From the NCBI GenBank assembly GCA_023398105.1, contig JAEWST010000010.1, positions 36,561-100,560 on the forward strand: 64,000 nucleotides of DNA, in the 5' to 3' direction. This DNA comes from Bacillota bacterium (lineage in GTDB: Bacteria > Bacillota > Clostridia > Acetivibrionales > DSM-1351). Made by a program: the position numbers and the translations under genes. The notes beneath the pieces are model-generated. The model searched no databases and had not been told where the DNA came from. It saw only the letters and a program-made list of their open reading frames with translations. Positions 33,374-43,420 of this stretch are shown one piece after another (the stretch's first letter is position 1; each line of letters opens with the position of its first letter).

Positions 33374-35086
33374 GTGACAAATACGGAGATAAAAAACCTT
33401 AAAGATACCCTGTGGCAGTCAGCAGATACGTTGCGTGCAGACTCTGGGCTAAAATCGAGTGAATATGCAACCCCAATATTAGGATTAATCTTTCTGCGTT
33501 TTGCCGAGAGTAAATATAAGCAGTATGAAACTGAAATATTAGAGGAATACAATAAGCTAAAAGGCACACGTATGGAGCGTAAAATTCACGAAATTGCTAT
33601 AGAAAAATGTGGCTTTTACCTGCCTGATGAAGCTAGATATGAGAACCTACTCAATTTGCCTGAAACTGAAAACATACCTGAGAAGGTAAAGCAGGCAATG
33701 ATTGATATTGAAAAGTACACAAGAGAATTGGAAGACACTTTGCCAAAGGACGAGTATTACACTGTTGAGGGTAAGGATGGCAAAGCAGTTTTAAAAAAGC
33801 TATTGAAAGCATTTAAAGATATTCCAGATGATATAAGCATTGATGTTTTCGGTGATATATATGAATATTTTCTTGGAAAATTCGCTCTTGCAGAAGGACA
33901 AGGCGGTGGTGAGTTCTTTACGCCATCAACTGTTGTTAGATATATGGTTGAAGTTTTAAACCCTACAGAGGGTGAGATTTTTGACCCTGCTTGCGGAAGT
34001 GGTGGTATGTTTGTGCAGACTGCTCATTATATCGCAAGTCATAGGGCAAAGGGTAATGAATTAAACCTTCGTGCTTATGGTGTAGAAAAGACAGGTGCTA
34101 CAGTTAAGCTGGCAAAAATGAATTTGGCTCTTAATAATATCAGAGGAACTATTACAGAGGCAAATTCTTATTATAATGACCCTTATAATTGCTTTGGTCG
34201 TTTTGATTATGTTATGGCAAATCCACCTTTTAATGTAGATGGGATTGAATTTGCAGATGTTAAAGAACAGCATCGATTTAATACCTATGGTGTGCCGCAG
34301 AATAAAAGCAAGACAAAGAAAAACGCCAGTGAAACAGTACCCAATGGCAATTATCTATGGATTAATTTATTTGCTACATCTATTAAAGATAAAACAGGTA
34401 AAGCGGCATTGGTTATGGCAAATTCTGCTTCTGATGCAGGCAACAGTGAAAAGGATATACGAATAAAATTAATTGAAAGCGGTGTAATCAGTCAAATGGT
34501 AACACTGCCTTCAAATATGTTCAATACAGTGACTCTGCCAGCAACACTTTGGTTCTTTGATGCTGCACATAAAAATAAAGATGAGATTCTATTTATAGAT
34601 GCAAGAAATATTTTTACGCAAGTTGATAGAGCACATAGAAAGTTTTCTGATGAGCAGATTAAAAATCTATCTATAATATCAAGACTTTATGAGGGCAATG
34701 GAGAAGCCTTTTTTGCTTTGATTGATGAGTATAAGTCTGAAATTGAAAGAATAGAAAATGGCGGTGAAGTCGAAGATAACAAGGATATTGCTTATTGGCA
34801 GTCTAATATTGACTGGCTAACAGCAAGGTTCCCTGATGGAAAGTATGTCGATGTTACAGGACTTTGCAAAGCTGCAAAAATTGAAGGTGAAGACGGAATA
34901 AAGGATCAGGACTATTCCCTGAATCCAGGACGATATGTGGGCGTGGTTATTGAAGATGACGGCATGACAGAAGAGGAATTTAAGGCTGAAATGCTGGCAC
35001 TGAATAAAGAATTGTCGGAGCTGAATTTAGAAGCGCATGAACTGGAAAAGAAGATTGCCGACAATTTGAGAGAGTTGGTGAAGTGA
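33374..35086 (+). CDS. hsdM: Type I restriction-modification methyltransferase subunit
   Basis: A 570-residue HsdM. The N-terminal helical domain (about 1-150) is followed by the N6-adenine methyltransferase core: F-F-T-P near residue 178, the SAM loop D-P-A-C-G-S-G-G-M-F near 205 and the catalytic A-N-P-P-F near 282. It methylates adenine in the host target sequence when joined to HsdS, and it also forms part of the cleavage complex. The start is GTG 33374 after GGAGG. The stop overlaps the hsdS start by one base (TGATG), so expression is coupled. Confidence 0.96.
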   Translation: MTNTEIKNLKDTLWQSADTLRADSGLKSSEYATPILGLIFLRFAESKYKQYETEILEEYNKLKGTRMERKIHEIAIEKCGFYLPDEARYENLLNLPETENIPEKVKQAMIDIEKYTRELEDTLPKDEYYTVEGKDGKAVLKKLLKAFKDIPDDISIDVFGDIYEYFLGKFALAEGQGGGEFFTPSTVVRYMVEVLNPTEGEIFDPACGSGGMFVQTAHYIASHRAKGNELNLRAYGVEKTGATVKLAKMNLALNNIRGTITEANSYYNDPYNCFGRFDYVMANPPFNVDGIEFADVKEQHRFNTYGVPQNKSKTKKNASETVPNGNYLWINLFATSIKDKTGKAALVMANSASDAGNSEKDIRIKLIESGVISQMVTLPSNMFNTVTLPATLWFFDAAHKNKDEILFIDARNIFTQVDRAHRKFSDEQIKNLSIISRLYEGNGEAFFALIDEYKSEIERIENGGEVEDNKDIAYWQSNIDWLTARFPDGKYVDVTGLCKAAKIEGEDGIKDQDYSLNPGRYVGVVIEDDGMTEEEFKAEMLALNKELSELNLEAHELEKKIADNLRELVK

Positions 35087-36318
35087 TGGGGAAGTGGGAA
35101 GAGAAGAGATTGTCTTCAATATGCAAAGTGATTTCTGGTTATGCATTTAAAAGTGAAGATTTTCAAGAAAACGGAATACCTGTTATTAAAATATCTAATA
35201 TTGGGAATAAATTTTGTGATTTGAAGAATAATCTGCAATATGTTGATGAGTATTTCTTACAAAATTTAGATAAAAAATATATTATAGAAAAAGATTCTAT
35301 ATTAATCTCTCTAACAGGATCGCATATTACACAACCAAACTCCATGGTTGGAAGAAGTTGTAGGTATTCAGGGGAGGATGCCATTTTACTAAATCAAAGA
35401 GCTGGGAGAATTATTCCTAAACAAGGTTCTCAGCAAGGAATATTTTTATATTATATTATGCAGTCACAATGGATAAAAGAGTATATTGGTTTAGTTGCCT
35501 ATGGTGCAGCAAATCAAGCAAATATAAGTCCCAAAACTATAGAAAATATAAAAGTTAAACTCCCCGACCTCCCGACCCAAAAACGCATAGCCGATATTCT
35601 TTCTGCATATGACGATTTGATTGAAAATAACAATCGTAGAATTGAACTGTTGGAAAAGGCGGCACAGGAGCTTTATAAAGAATGGTTTGTAAGATTCCGC
35701 TTTCCGAATCAGTCCAAGTTTGTGAATGGTCTGCCAGAGGGGTGGGGATTTAGCAAAATTGGTTTGCTTTTTGATACTTCATCAGGTGGTACACCATCGA
35801 GAAGTAATCCTCAATATTATATAGATGGAAAATATGATTGGATTAAAACGGGAGAATTATCTGATAGATTTATTTTGGAGACGGAAGAAAGAATTACTGA
35901 TGAAGCAATACATGGTTCTTCTGCTAAAATAGTACCTAAAAACAGTCTAATACTTGCAATGTATGGAGCAACGATTGGAAAAATGGGATTTACAACTAAA
36001 GAATCAACTTGCAATCAAGCATGTTGTGTTTTTTCTCCAAAAACAAAATTAAAAAGCACATTTTTGTTTTTTTGGCTGTTAGATAATAGAGATTATATTA
36101 TTAATATTGGATTTGGAGCAGCCCAGCAAAATCTCAGTCAAGACCTAATAAAGAAGATAAAAATGTTAAAACCTAATGATAATATTGTAGGTGAGTTTGA
36201 AGAAAAGGTACAACCATTTTTTGATAATATAAAATTGATAATGCAACAAACCCAAAACCTCAAAAGACAGCGTGATCTATTACTTCCACGATTGATGAGT
36301 GGTAAATTGGAGGTGTAA
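35086..36318 (+). CDS. hsdS: Type I restriction-modification specificity subunit
   Basis: A 410-residue HsdS that decides which split DNA site the complex recognises. Two target-recognition domains (about 1-155 and 215-365) are separated and closed by helical conserved regions: Q-K-R-I-A-D-I-L-S-A-Y-D-D-L-I near 165 and L-K-R-Q-R-D-L-L-L-P-R-L-M-S-G near the end, which form the spacer coiled coil. The two recognition domains differ from each other, so an asymmetric bipartite target is expected. I chose ATG 35086; a GTG one codon earlier is possible. Only one hsdS is present, with no inverted spare copy. Confidence 0.93.
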   Translation: MGKWEEKRLSSICKVISGYAFKSEDFQENGIPVIKISNIGNKFCDLKNNLQYVDEYFLQNLDKKYIIEKDSILISLTGSHITQPNSMVGRSCRYSGEDAILLNQRAGRIIPKQGSQQGIFLYYIMQSQWIKEYIGLVAYGAANQANISPKTIENIKVKLPDLPTQKRIADILSAYDDLIENNNRRIELLEKAAQELYKEWFVRFRFPNQSKFVNGLPEGWGFSKIGLLFDTSSGGTPSRSNPQYYIDGKYDWIKTGELSDRFILETEERITDEAIHGSSAKIVPKNSLILAMYGATIGKMGFTTKESTCNQACCVFSPKTKLKSTFLFFWLLDNRDYIINIGFGAAQQNLSQDLIKKIKMLKPNDNIVGEFEEKVQPFFDNIKLIMQQTQNLKRQRDLLLPRLMSGKLEV

Positions 36319-36320
36319 CA

Positions 36321-39300
36321 ATGCCAAACTTTATATCTGAAGACAATATTGAGCAGGCAGCTATTAGAAAACTTGTACAGGAAAATGGGTACGATTCTCT
36401 TAACTGCATGACAGCCGAGCCAGAGACTCTTCCTGATGATAGTGGCAGAGATAACAAGAAACAAGTTGTATTACCTTCTATACTTTTTAAAAGTCTATGT
36501 CATATCAATCCAGATATTCCTTCTGATGTTATTAAAAAGGTCGCAGATGAGCTGGTGAAAACTCCAGCATCTGCTGAAATAATGCAGATAAACTATCAAA
36601 ATTATAATAAAATTCGAAATGGTATTCAGGTGGAATATGAACGAAATGGCAAAAAAACGCCTGATAGGCTTAAAATAATTGACTTTGACCATCCTACAGA
36701 GAATTTATTTACTGTAGTTTCGCAGCTTTGGATAAGAGGTGAAGCGGGTTTTCGACGCCCCGATTTAATTATTTATATTAATGGATTACCTCTTGTATTT
36801 ATTGAGCTTAAGAATTCCAACATAGCTGTTAAAAATGCCTATGACATTAATTTACAGAAATACTTAAAGGATATTCCATATCTATTTAATTATAATCAGA
36901 TTTGTGTGCTTTCCAATGGAACAGAAACTCGTTTAGGCAGTTTTAAAGCAGGTTATGAGCATTTTTTTGAATGGTTGAAAACAGAAGATGAAAAAGAAAA
37001 TCCTAACCGTGAAACCATTAGAGATAATGCCATCAGCTTGGAATACCTAATAACAGGTTTACTTACAAAAGACAAATTGGTGGACTACATTGAAAACTTC
37101 ATTTTGTTTGACCGCCAACGTACAAAACTGATTGCTAAAAATCATCAATATTTAGGCGTAAATAATGTTTTTGAAGCATTTAAAAACCGTGAAAGCTTAA
37201 ATGGAAAACTAGGTGTCTTCTGGCATACGCAGGGCAGTGGCAAAAGCTACTCTATGATTATGTTTGCGAGGAAAATTAAGCGTAAGATTTCAGGTAATTT
37301 TACATTCTTGGTTGTTACAGATAGAGAAGAGTTGGACTCGCAGATTTATAAAAACTTTTTGCGAACAGAGTTTATTACAAAAGAAGAGAAAGTACAGCCT
37401 GCCAATAGCAGTGCACTAAGAGAAGAACTAAAAACTAACAAAACAATTTTGTTTACACTTATACATAAGTTCAGATATGACAAAGGAAAAGATTACCCTA
37501 TATTGTCTGAACGTGATGATATTATTGTTATTGTTGATGAAGCTCATAGAACTCAATATAAGGATTTGGCAGAAAACATGAGAAAAGGGCTTCCAAAAGC
37601 ACAATTTTTAGCTTTTACAGGAACACCACTCTTGGGAACAAAGCGTCTTACAAATTCATGGTTTGGCGATTATATAAGTGAGTACAATTTTGCAGAATCC
37701 ATTAAAGATAATGCCACTGTTCCACTATATTACATAAATGGTATGAAAGAAGTACGACTCCGAAATGAGTATCTTGATACTGACTTGGCTGAAATACTTG
37801 AAGACGAACAACTTAATGACGCAGAGAGACAAAGATTAGAAAATCAGTATGCTCGTGAACTGGAAATTATCAAAAGAGATGACCGTTTAGACAAAATTGC
37901 ACGTCATATTGTTTACCATTTTCCACGAAGAGGCTTTTTAGGCAAGGGGATGATTATTTCTGTTGATAAGTTTACTGCTGTTAAAATGTACGACAAAGTA
38001 CAGCATTATTGGAAAGAAGAAATTAAAAAACTGAATACCCAAATTACAAAGCTACAAGACCTAGAGCAAAGAAAAGAGTTAAAAGCTATAATTGAATATA
38101 TGAGAAAAGTAGAAATGGCGGTTGTTATAAGCGAAGAAGTTAAGGAAGAAGAGAAATTTAACAAGGTTGGATTATCTATTAAATTTCACCGAGAACGAAT
38201 GATTGAAGTGGACGAAAATGGATATGATATTGAAGACAATTTTAAAAACCCAGACCATCCATTACAGTTGGTATTTGTATGTTCTATGTGGCTGACAGGT
38301 TTTGATGCACCATCGGTATCTACTATTTATTTGGACAAGCCCATGAAGGGACATACGCTGATGCAGACCATTGCACGTGCAAATCGTGTATATCCAGGGA
38401 AAACCAGCGGTATCGTTATTGGTTATCTAGATGTATTTAAGTCCTTGAAAAAAGCTTTAGCTGATTATGCTTCAGATGATAGCGATGATATTCCTGTAAA
38501 AGAAGTGGATAAACTTTTTTCTTATTTGCTTGAAATTATTGAAGAAACAAAAGAATTCTGTTTAAGACAAGAGGTTGATTTAAGCAAAGTTTTGGACCAA
38601 AATGATGTGTTTGCTAACATATCTCTATTTGGTGAATTTGCAGATATATTGGTTTCAAAGGATGAAGTGAGAAATGAATTCAGAGTTTATGCAAATACAG
38701 TCAACAATTTATATGAAGCTTTAAAACCTGATATTTTTAAGATGGATTTTGATGCAGGGTACAAAGAAGTCATATTATATTTAAAGGGAATTATAGATGG
38801 TAAGATTCGACCTGAAAAAATGGACAGCGTAAGAGACAAAATTAATCAGCTTTTAGATGTAAGTATAATTGCTGAAGAAAATGGCTCGTATAAGGAAGAC
38901 GCAGGAACAGATATTGTAATATCAACAACTACGCCTGTAGACCTTTCTAAGCTTGATATTGAAGAACTTCGAGAAATTTTTAAAAAGGTAAAATATAAAA
39001 ATCTTGAAATAGCAAATCTACGTGAATATATAGAGAAAAAATTGGCTCAAATGATGAGAAAAAATGTTACTCGCAATAAATTTTCTGAGCGATTCAGAAG
39101 TATTATTGATGAGTATAATGCTGGCGGTGCTCAAAATGATCAATTCTATTTAAAACTTTTAAAACTCATGGAAGAGTTAAAAGAAGAAGAGGCACGACAC
39201 ATTAAGGAAGAACTGACAGAAAGTGAACTGGAACTTTATGATTTATTACAAAAAGAGAAATTGACTAAGGATGAATTGAAAAAAGTAAAACTTGCCGCAA

Positions 39301-39521
39301 GAGAACTGTATAGGACGTTGACAGAAAAGAAAAAGGAGCTTTTTGTTGTAGGCTGGGAAAAGGACGACCAACCTAAAGAAAAGGTTCGTAATGAAATTAG
39401 GACAGTTTTAAATAACTATTTGCCTGAAAGCTATGGCAAGGAAGTGTTTTCTAACAAGATAAACACTATTTTTACCCATATAGTTGACCAAGCTATGATG
39501 GGATTCAACTGGGTGTCATAA
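36321..39521 (+). CDS. hsdR: Type I restriction enzyme motor/nuclease subunit
   Basis: A 1066-residue HsdR. The N-terminal nuclease core shows R-R-P-D-L-I-I-Y (residue ~150) and F-I-E-L-K-N-S (~163), the PD-(D/E)xK pattern. The helicase motor has Q-G-S-G-K-S-Y-S (Walker A, ~302), V-D-E-A-H-R-T (~408), and T-G-T-P near 434. The C-terminal helical part contacts the methyltransferase. It starts two bases after hsdS. The gene is full-length with no frameshift, so the system looks intact. Confidence 0.94.
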   Translation: MPNFISEDNIEQAAIRKLVQENGYDSLNCMTAEPETLPDDSGRDNKKQVVLPSILFKSLCHINPDIPSDVIKKVADELVKTPASAEIMQINYQNYNKIRNGIQVEYERNGKKTPDRLKIIDFDHPTENLFTVVSQLWIRGEAGFRRPDLIIYINGLPLVFIELKNSNIAVKNAYDINLQKYLKDIPYLFNYNQICVLSNGTETRLGSFKAGYEHFFEWLKTEDEKENPNRETIRDNAISLEYLITGLLTKDKLVDYIENFILFDRQRTKLIAKNHQYLGVNNVFEAFKNRESLNGKLGVFWHTQGSGKSYSMIMFARKIKRKISGNFTFLVVTDREELDSQIYKNFLRTEFITKEEKVQPANSSALREELKTNKTILFTLIHKFRYDKGKDYPILSERDDIIVIVDEAHRTQYKDLAENMRKGLPKAQFLAFTGTPLLGTKRLTNSWFGDYISEYNFAESIKDNATVPLYYINGMKEVRLRNEYLDTDLAEILEDEQLNDAERQRLENQYARELEIIKRDDRLDKIARHIVYHFPRRGFLGKGMIISVDKFTAVKMYDKVQHYWKEEIKKLNTQITKLQDLEQRKELKAIIEYMRKVEMAVVISEEVKEEEKFNKVGLSIKFHRERMIEVDENGYDIEDNFKNPDHPLQLVFVCSMWLTGFDAPSVSTIYLDKPMKGHTLMQTIARANRVYPGKTSGIVIGYLDVFKSLKKALADYASDDSDDIPVKEVDKLFSYLLEIIEETKEFCLRQEVDLSKVLDQNDVFANISLFGEFADILVSKDEVRNEFRVYANTVNNLYEALKPDIFKMDFDAGYKEVILYLKGIIDGKIRPEKMDSVRDKINQLLDVSIIAEENGSYKEDAGTDIVISTTTPVDLSKLDIEELREIFKKVKYKNLEIANLREYIEKKLAQMMRKNVTRNKFSERFRSIIDEYNAGGAQNDQFYLKLLKLMEELKEEEARHIKEELTESELELYDLLQKEKLTKDELKKVKLAARELYRTLTEKKKELFVVGWEKDDQPKEKVRNEIRTVLNNYLPESYGKEVFSNKINTIFTHIVDQAMMGFNWVS

Positions 39522-39678
39522 ATAGAATAGTTAGATTATAGGTTTGTGTTACATAGAAATTTGGTTTTTACGGTTCAGGCTCAAATACCAACAACACTTG
39601 CATATTTCTTTTGATTGAGTTGTCCTTTATAAGGGTAATATACTTATAGACATTAAAAAGTCTCAAAGTGCAATTATA

Positions 39679-39738
39679 ACGAGGCGAGAAAATGCCCCCA
39701 CTCCTATAAAGTGGCGGGTACCGCTTTGGTTTTTAAGC
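39679..39738 (+). repeat. Family A element, shortened copy A7
   Basis: TA (39677-39678), ACGAGGCGAG, hairpin CCACTCCTATAAAGTGG, GGGTACCGCTTTGGTTTTTAAGC. The 3' half is missing. Confidence 0.78.
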
Positions 39739-39744
39739 AATTAT

Positions 39745-39800
39745 TTCGGCAGCTAATCATTGATAAGATTGAGTATTGATAGACTTTTCATGTGGGAAAG
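39745..39800 (+). repeat. Family D unit
   Basis: Shares CATTGATAAG, ATTGATAGACTTTTCATG and GAAAGTTGAG with the units at 42.56, 48.5 and 54.8 kb. Confidence 0.5.
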
Positions 39801-39838
39801 TTGAGTAAATTACCTGTATATAAGAAAGGAATAACACA

Positions 39839-40714
39839 ATGCAAACATTAAGGAAAATTAATAAAATTACAAAAGGAAAGCCAGCTGTTGACGGTGCGGG
39901 AGTTAAGCTTGTACGTGTAATTGGGTTTAACGACACAAAGGATTATGACCCTTTTTTGATGTTGGATGCTTTTGATTCAGTAAATGCTGAAGACTATACA
40001 AAGGGCTTCCCATGGCATCCCCATAGGGGTATTGAAACAATAACATATTTAATTAATGGGGACATAGAACATGGCGACAGTCTTGGCAATAGTGGGAGCA
40101 TACTTGATGGAGACTGTCAGTGGATGACTGCTGGTTCAGGAATAATACATCAGGAAATGCCAAAAGCAAGCAACCGCATGTTAGGCGCACAACTGTGGTT
40201 GAACTTGCCTGCAAAAGACAAAATGGTACAACCTAGCTATGGCGATATAAAGGCGGAAAGTGTTCCGATAGTTGATGAAAATGGGGCAAAGGTTCATATA
40301 ATTGCAGGAGAATATTTAGGGCAAAAAGGAGCTTTTGAAGGCAAATACATCAAGGCAACCTATCTAGATGTGGAATTATCGGCTAATCAAGAATGGTCTT
40401 TTATAAATGATTCTGAAAACACCTTATTTATCTATATTTTTGCTGGGAAAGCAATATTTGACCCGCAAAAGAGTACAGATAATACTGAGGATTTAATTGA
40501 TGAAAAGCAAGCAGTATTGTTTGGACAGGGTGATAAGTTTTGGATTAAGTCAGCAAAACAAGATATGCGATTTATACTGTTGTCTGCAAAGCCATTAAAA
40601 GAAACTATTGCGTGGGGTGGACCTATTGTAATGAACACAAAGGAAGAACTGGATTTGGCTTTTAGGGAGCTGGATAATAAAACATTTATAAAACATGGTA
40701 TAGACAATAGATAG
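39839..40714 (+). CDS. Pirin family protein
   Basis: A 291-residue bicupin. The N-terminal cupin shows the pirin signature P-H-P-H/H-R-G region as W-H-P-H-R-G-I-E-T-I-T-Y near residue 58, with G-D-S and the Q-W-M-T-A-G-S-G-I-I-H-Q-E stretch near 95, giving the metal ligands. Pirins bind iron and some oxidise quercetin; cellular roles vary and cannot be set here. AAAGGA precedes the ATG at 39839. It is downstream of a restriction operon and upstream of the his operon with no apparent link to either. Confidence 0.9.
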   Translation: MQTLRKINKITKGKPAVDGAGVKLVRVIGFNDTKDYDPFLMLDAFDSVNAEDYTKGFPWHPHRGIETITYLINGDIEHGDSLGNSGSILDGDCQWMTAGSGIIHQEMPKASNRMLGAQLWLNLPAKDKMVQPSYGDIKAESVPIVDENGAKVHIIAGEYLGQKGAFEGKYIKATYLDVELSANQEWSFINDSENTLFIYIFAGKAIFDPQKSTDNTEDLIDEKQAVLFGQGDKFWIKSAKQDMRFILLSAKPLKETIAWGGPIVMNTKEELDLAFRELDNKTFIKHGIDNR

Positions 40715-41026
40715 AATAAATAAAGAGCTGTAGGTTGCCTTATTATAGAAGGGTTTATTTAGATTAGAACTCAAAAAAAATGTATTTACAGCCACTAATA
40801 TGATAGATAGCTATTTTTAAGCTTTAGATGAGTTAGGAACTCTATTTGAAGCTTAAAATTTTTTTATGGATAATTTGTTGCTTGTGAAGAATTTGATACA
40901 GCGTTAAGTATTAAAAACATACACAATTAAGGCACAAAATATATTAAAAAAGCTGTATATTATTTTATCAAAGGGTGAATGGTACTGTTAAAGTTCAGCA
41001 TAATACATTTTTCTCCAAAAATTCAC

Positions 41027-41055
41027 TTGACTCTAACTAAAAAATCGCATATAAT
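41027..41055 (+). promoter_or_regulatory. Sigma-A promoter of the his operon
   Basis: TTGACT (41027-41032), 17 bases, TATAAT (41050-41055). The transcript would carry about 130 bases of leader including L1 before hisZ. Confidence 0.82.
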
Positions 41056-41107
41056 TATTGTAATTTATTGATTTATCACTTTACTACTTTATTAAAGTAA
41101 AGCGATT

Positions 41108-41192
41108 GGGTGAAATAAGACCCGCACAAAATTTTTCCCCACAAGAGTCCTTTACAAAAATATTTTGCTCATAGTGGGCACAGGAGGTTTTT
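41108..41192 (+). promoter_or_regulatory. L1 leader of hisZ
   Basis: The upstream helix is GGGT-gaaataag-ACCC (41108-41123), unlike most copies. The signature hairpin is GCTCA-tag-TGGGC (41167-41179) with a U-G pair at the third position, followed by ACAGGAGGTTTTT and ATG. It is the most diverged L1, but structure is kept. Confidence 0.55.
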
Positions 41193-42449
41193 ATGTCAAA
41201 GTGGAAAATATATACGCCAGACGGTGTACAAGATATTTTGTTTGATGAGTGTTATGCAAAAAGAGAATTGGAAAATAAAATTCGCAGCACATTTAGAGCC
41301 TACGGCTATTATGAAATTGAAACGCCAACGATAGAGTTTTTCGATGTATTTTCTTCAGAAGTAGAGCACTTTCCGCAGGAATCAATGGTTAAATTCTTTG
41401 ACCAAAAGGGAAGAATCCTTGTATTAAGACCCGATATAACAGTACCTGTAGCTAGAGTCACAGCCACAAAAAATCGTGATGTGAAGCTACCTATTAAATA
41501 TTCATATATCGGAAATGTTTTTAGATTTAATGAAGTTGGTGGGGGTCGCCAAAATGAATTTACACAGGCTGGCGTTGAGCTATTGGGTGATTATTCCTCT
41601 GAGAGCGACGCAGAAATAATAGCAATTGCCATAAATGTACTTAAGACTGCTGGTTTAGAGAATTTCCAGATTGATATAGGACAGGTTGAATTCTTCAAAG
41701 GCTTGGTAGAAGAGGCTGGATTTACTAATGAAGATACAATGAAAATATCAAAACTTATTGATAGAAAAGATATAGTTGGAGTTGAAGAAATAGTAAACAA
41801 ATATCAAATGAGTGATGAATTAAGAAAGCTCATATTAAAGCTTCCTGCATTATTTGGCTCAATCGAGGTTATAGAAGACCTCAAGAAAGCAACAAAGAAT
41901 AGCAGGAGTTTAGCCGCTTTGGAGAATATTGAAGAGGTAATAGGAATACTTGGTGATTACGGCTTTACTAAGTACATTTCTGTTGATTTTGGAATGTTAA
42001 AAGGATTTAATTATGATACAGGTATATTATTCAGAGGATTTACACATGGTGTAGGCTTTCCGATACTTTCAGGGGGCAGATATGACAGCTTGACCTCCAG
42101 TTTTGGAAGAGATTGCCCTGCTACAGGATTTTCAGTAGGAATAAATATGTTAATGACAGCACTTGAAAAGGCACAAACTACTTTCGAAAAGCCAAGTGTG
42201 GATTCGCTTATTTGCTACAAGAAAGCCAATAGAAAAAATGCCATTGAGATAGCAGAAGCACTTAGAAAACAGGCAATGAATATTGAAACCTTCGTGCTGA
42301 CAGAAGAAATTGAGCAGGGTATTAGCTATGCACAAGCAAAACAAATAGGTGGCGTTATTTACATTGATGACAATGGAATAATTACCATTTACGATATAGT
42401 TAACAACACTACAAAAGAAACCAGCTATAATGAGTTGCTAAACAAGTAA
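41193..42449 (+). CDS. hisZ: ATP phosphoribosyltransferase regulatory subunit
   Basis: A 418-residue HisZ, a catalytically inactive relative of histidyl-tRNA synthetase that forms the active complex with short HisG. The class II synthetase core is visible (T-P-D-G-V-Q-D, V-L-R-P-D-I-T-V-P-V-A-R near residue 77, G-N-V-F-R-F-N-E near 108, G-G-R-Y-D-S-L near 300). The tRNA-binding tail is reduced compared with HisS. The short hisG downstream supports the assignment, because short HisG needs HisZ. GGAGG lies in the L1 leader. Confidence 0.92.
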   Translation: MSKWKIYTPDGVQDILFDECYAKRELENKIRSTFRAYGYYEIETPTIEFFDVFSSEVEHFPQESMVKFFDQKGRILVLRPDITVPVARVTATKNRDVKLPIKYSYIGNVFRFNEVGGGRQNEFTQAGVELLGDYSSESDAEIIAIAINVLKTAGLENFQIDIGQVEFFKGLVEEAGFTNEDTMKISKLIDRKDIVGVEEIVNKYQMSDELRKLILKLPALFGSIEVIEDLKKATKNSRSLAALENIEEVIGILGDYGFTKYISVDFGMLKGFNYDTGILFRGFTHGVGFPILSGGRYDSLTSSFGRDCPATGFSVGINMLMTALEKAQTTFEKPSVDSLICYKKANRKNAIEIAEALRKQAMNIETFVLTEEIEQGISYAQAKQIGGVIYIDDNGIITIYDIVNNTTKETSYNELLNK

Positions 42450-42771
42450 TCTTTTATTTGCCAAATTTTATTAGTTATGGTAATTTGACTTTCCTAGTTA
42501 AAAATAGTAGGTGTTAAACCATTACTAATTCAAGCAAATATTTCGGAAACAAACCATTGATAAGTTTAAACACCGATAGATTTTTTATGTGAGAAAGCTG
42601 AGTTATGGTAATTATAGCTACTACAAAAAAAGACATAGTTTACTTTAAGTTAGATAAAAACTATAACTTAGAGTTGATAGCGATAATAGTTGTTTAAATT
42701 ATTAAATGAGTAGTTAGAGTTGAGTTAATTGAAGAGTTAAGAAATAGATAATTAAATGGAGGTTAACATTT
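42450..42771 (+). other. Gap inside the his operon between hisZ and hisG
   Basis: A 322-base AT-rich gap with a family D unit at about 42555-42606. No terminator or gene is evident; hisG has its own GGAGG at 42761. Confidence 0.45.
42555..42606 (+). repeat. Family D unit
   Basis: ACAAACCATTGATAAGTTTA, then ACCGATAGATTTTTTATGTG and GAAAGCTGAG. Same orientation as the 39.7-kb copy. Confidence 0.55.
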
Positions 42772-43419
42772 ATGAGATATTTAACAATTGCACTTTCAAA
42801 GGGAAGGCTTACAGATGTTGCAATGGAACTTTTTGAAGGAGTAGGAATTGACTGCTCTGAGCTAAAGTCGTCAACAAGAAAGCTCATACTTTCAGATGAA
42901 AAAAATAAAATAAAATTCTTTTTGGCGAAGCCTGCCGATGTTCCTACATATGTTGAGTATGGAGCAGCTGACATAGGAATTGTTGGAAAGGATACAATAC
43001 TTGAAGAAGGCAGAAACCTATATGAAGTTCTGGATTTAGGATTTGCGGCTTGTAGAATGTGCCTTGCAGGACCTAAAGCACTTGAAGGAAAGATAGAAGA
43101 GCTAAATATAAAAAGAGTTGGAACTAAATATCCAAATATAGCAAGAAATTATTTCGAGAAAACAAGAAGAGAAAGTGTAGAGATAATTAAACTAAATGGT
43201 TCGGTTGAGCTTGCTCCATTGGTAGGCTTGGCTGAGGTTATTGTAGACCTTGTTGAAAGTGGACGCACATTAAAAGAAAATGGATTGGTAGTATTAGATA
43301 CAATTGCGGATATTAGTGCTAGAATGATTGTAAATAGAGTTAGTATGAAGATGGAGAATGAACGTATTCAAAGAATAGTAAATGGTATAGCTGAACAGTT
43401 GAAGAATTTGAAAGTTTAA
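42772..43419 (+). CDS. hisG: ATP phosphoribosyltransferase catalytic subunit, short form
   Basis: A 215-residue HisG of the short type that lacks the C-terminal histidine-binding domain and works with HisZ. It condenses ATP and PRPP in the first committed step to histidine. The signature E-Y-G-A-A-D-I-G-I-V-G-K-D near residue 62, R-V-G-T-K-Y-P-N near 113 and the PRPP loop L-A-E-V-I-V-D-L-V-E-S-G-R-T-L near 150 are clear. GGAGG precedes the ATG at 42772. A family B unit begins about 10 bases after its stop. Confidence 0.95.
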   Translation: MRYLTIALSKGRLTDVAMELFEGVGIDCSELKSSTRKLILSDEKNKIKFFLAKPADVPTYVEYGAADIGIVGKDTILEEGRNLYEVLDLGFAACRMCLAGPKALEGKIEELNIKRVGTKYPNIARNYFEKTRRESVEIIKLNGSVELAPLVGLAEVIVDLVESGRTLKENGLVVLDTIADISARMIVNRVSMKMENERIQRIVNGIAEQLKNLKV

Positions 43420-43420
43420 T

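Larger units (their letters stand above)
39522..39838. other. Intergenic region between hsdR and the pirin gene
   Basis: It contains repeat copy A7 (39679-39738) and a family D unit (about 39745-39800, ending GAAAGTTGAG). No gene seen. Confidence 0.5.
40715..41192 (+). other. Control region of the histidine operon
   Basis: It contains the promoter at 41027-41055, a CTTTACT/AAGTAAAG type stem around 41080-41103 and the L1 leader. I looked for a T-box specifier and T-box sequence of the kind found before amino-acid operons and did not find one. The first 300 bases are AT-rich without recognisable features. Confidence 0.55.

Noticed and set aside
33374..39521. Phase-variable hsdS arrangement
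   Set aside because: There is a single hsdS, with no second partial hsdS, inverted repeats or recombinase gene close by.
40715..41192. T-box riboswitch for the histidine operon
   Set aside because: No T-box sequence or antiterminator/terminator pair was found in the leader.
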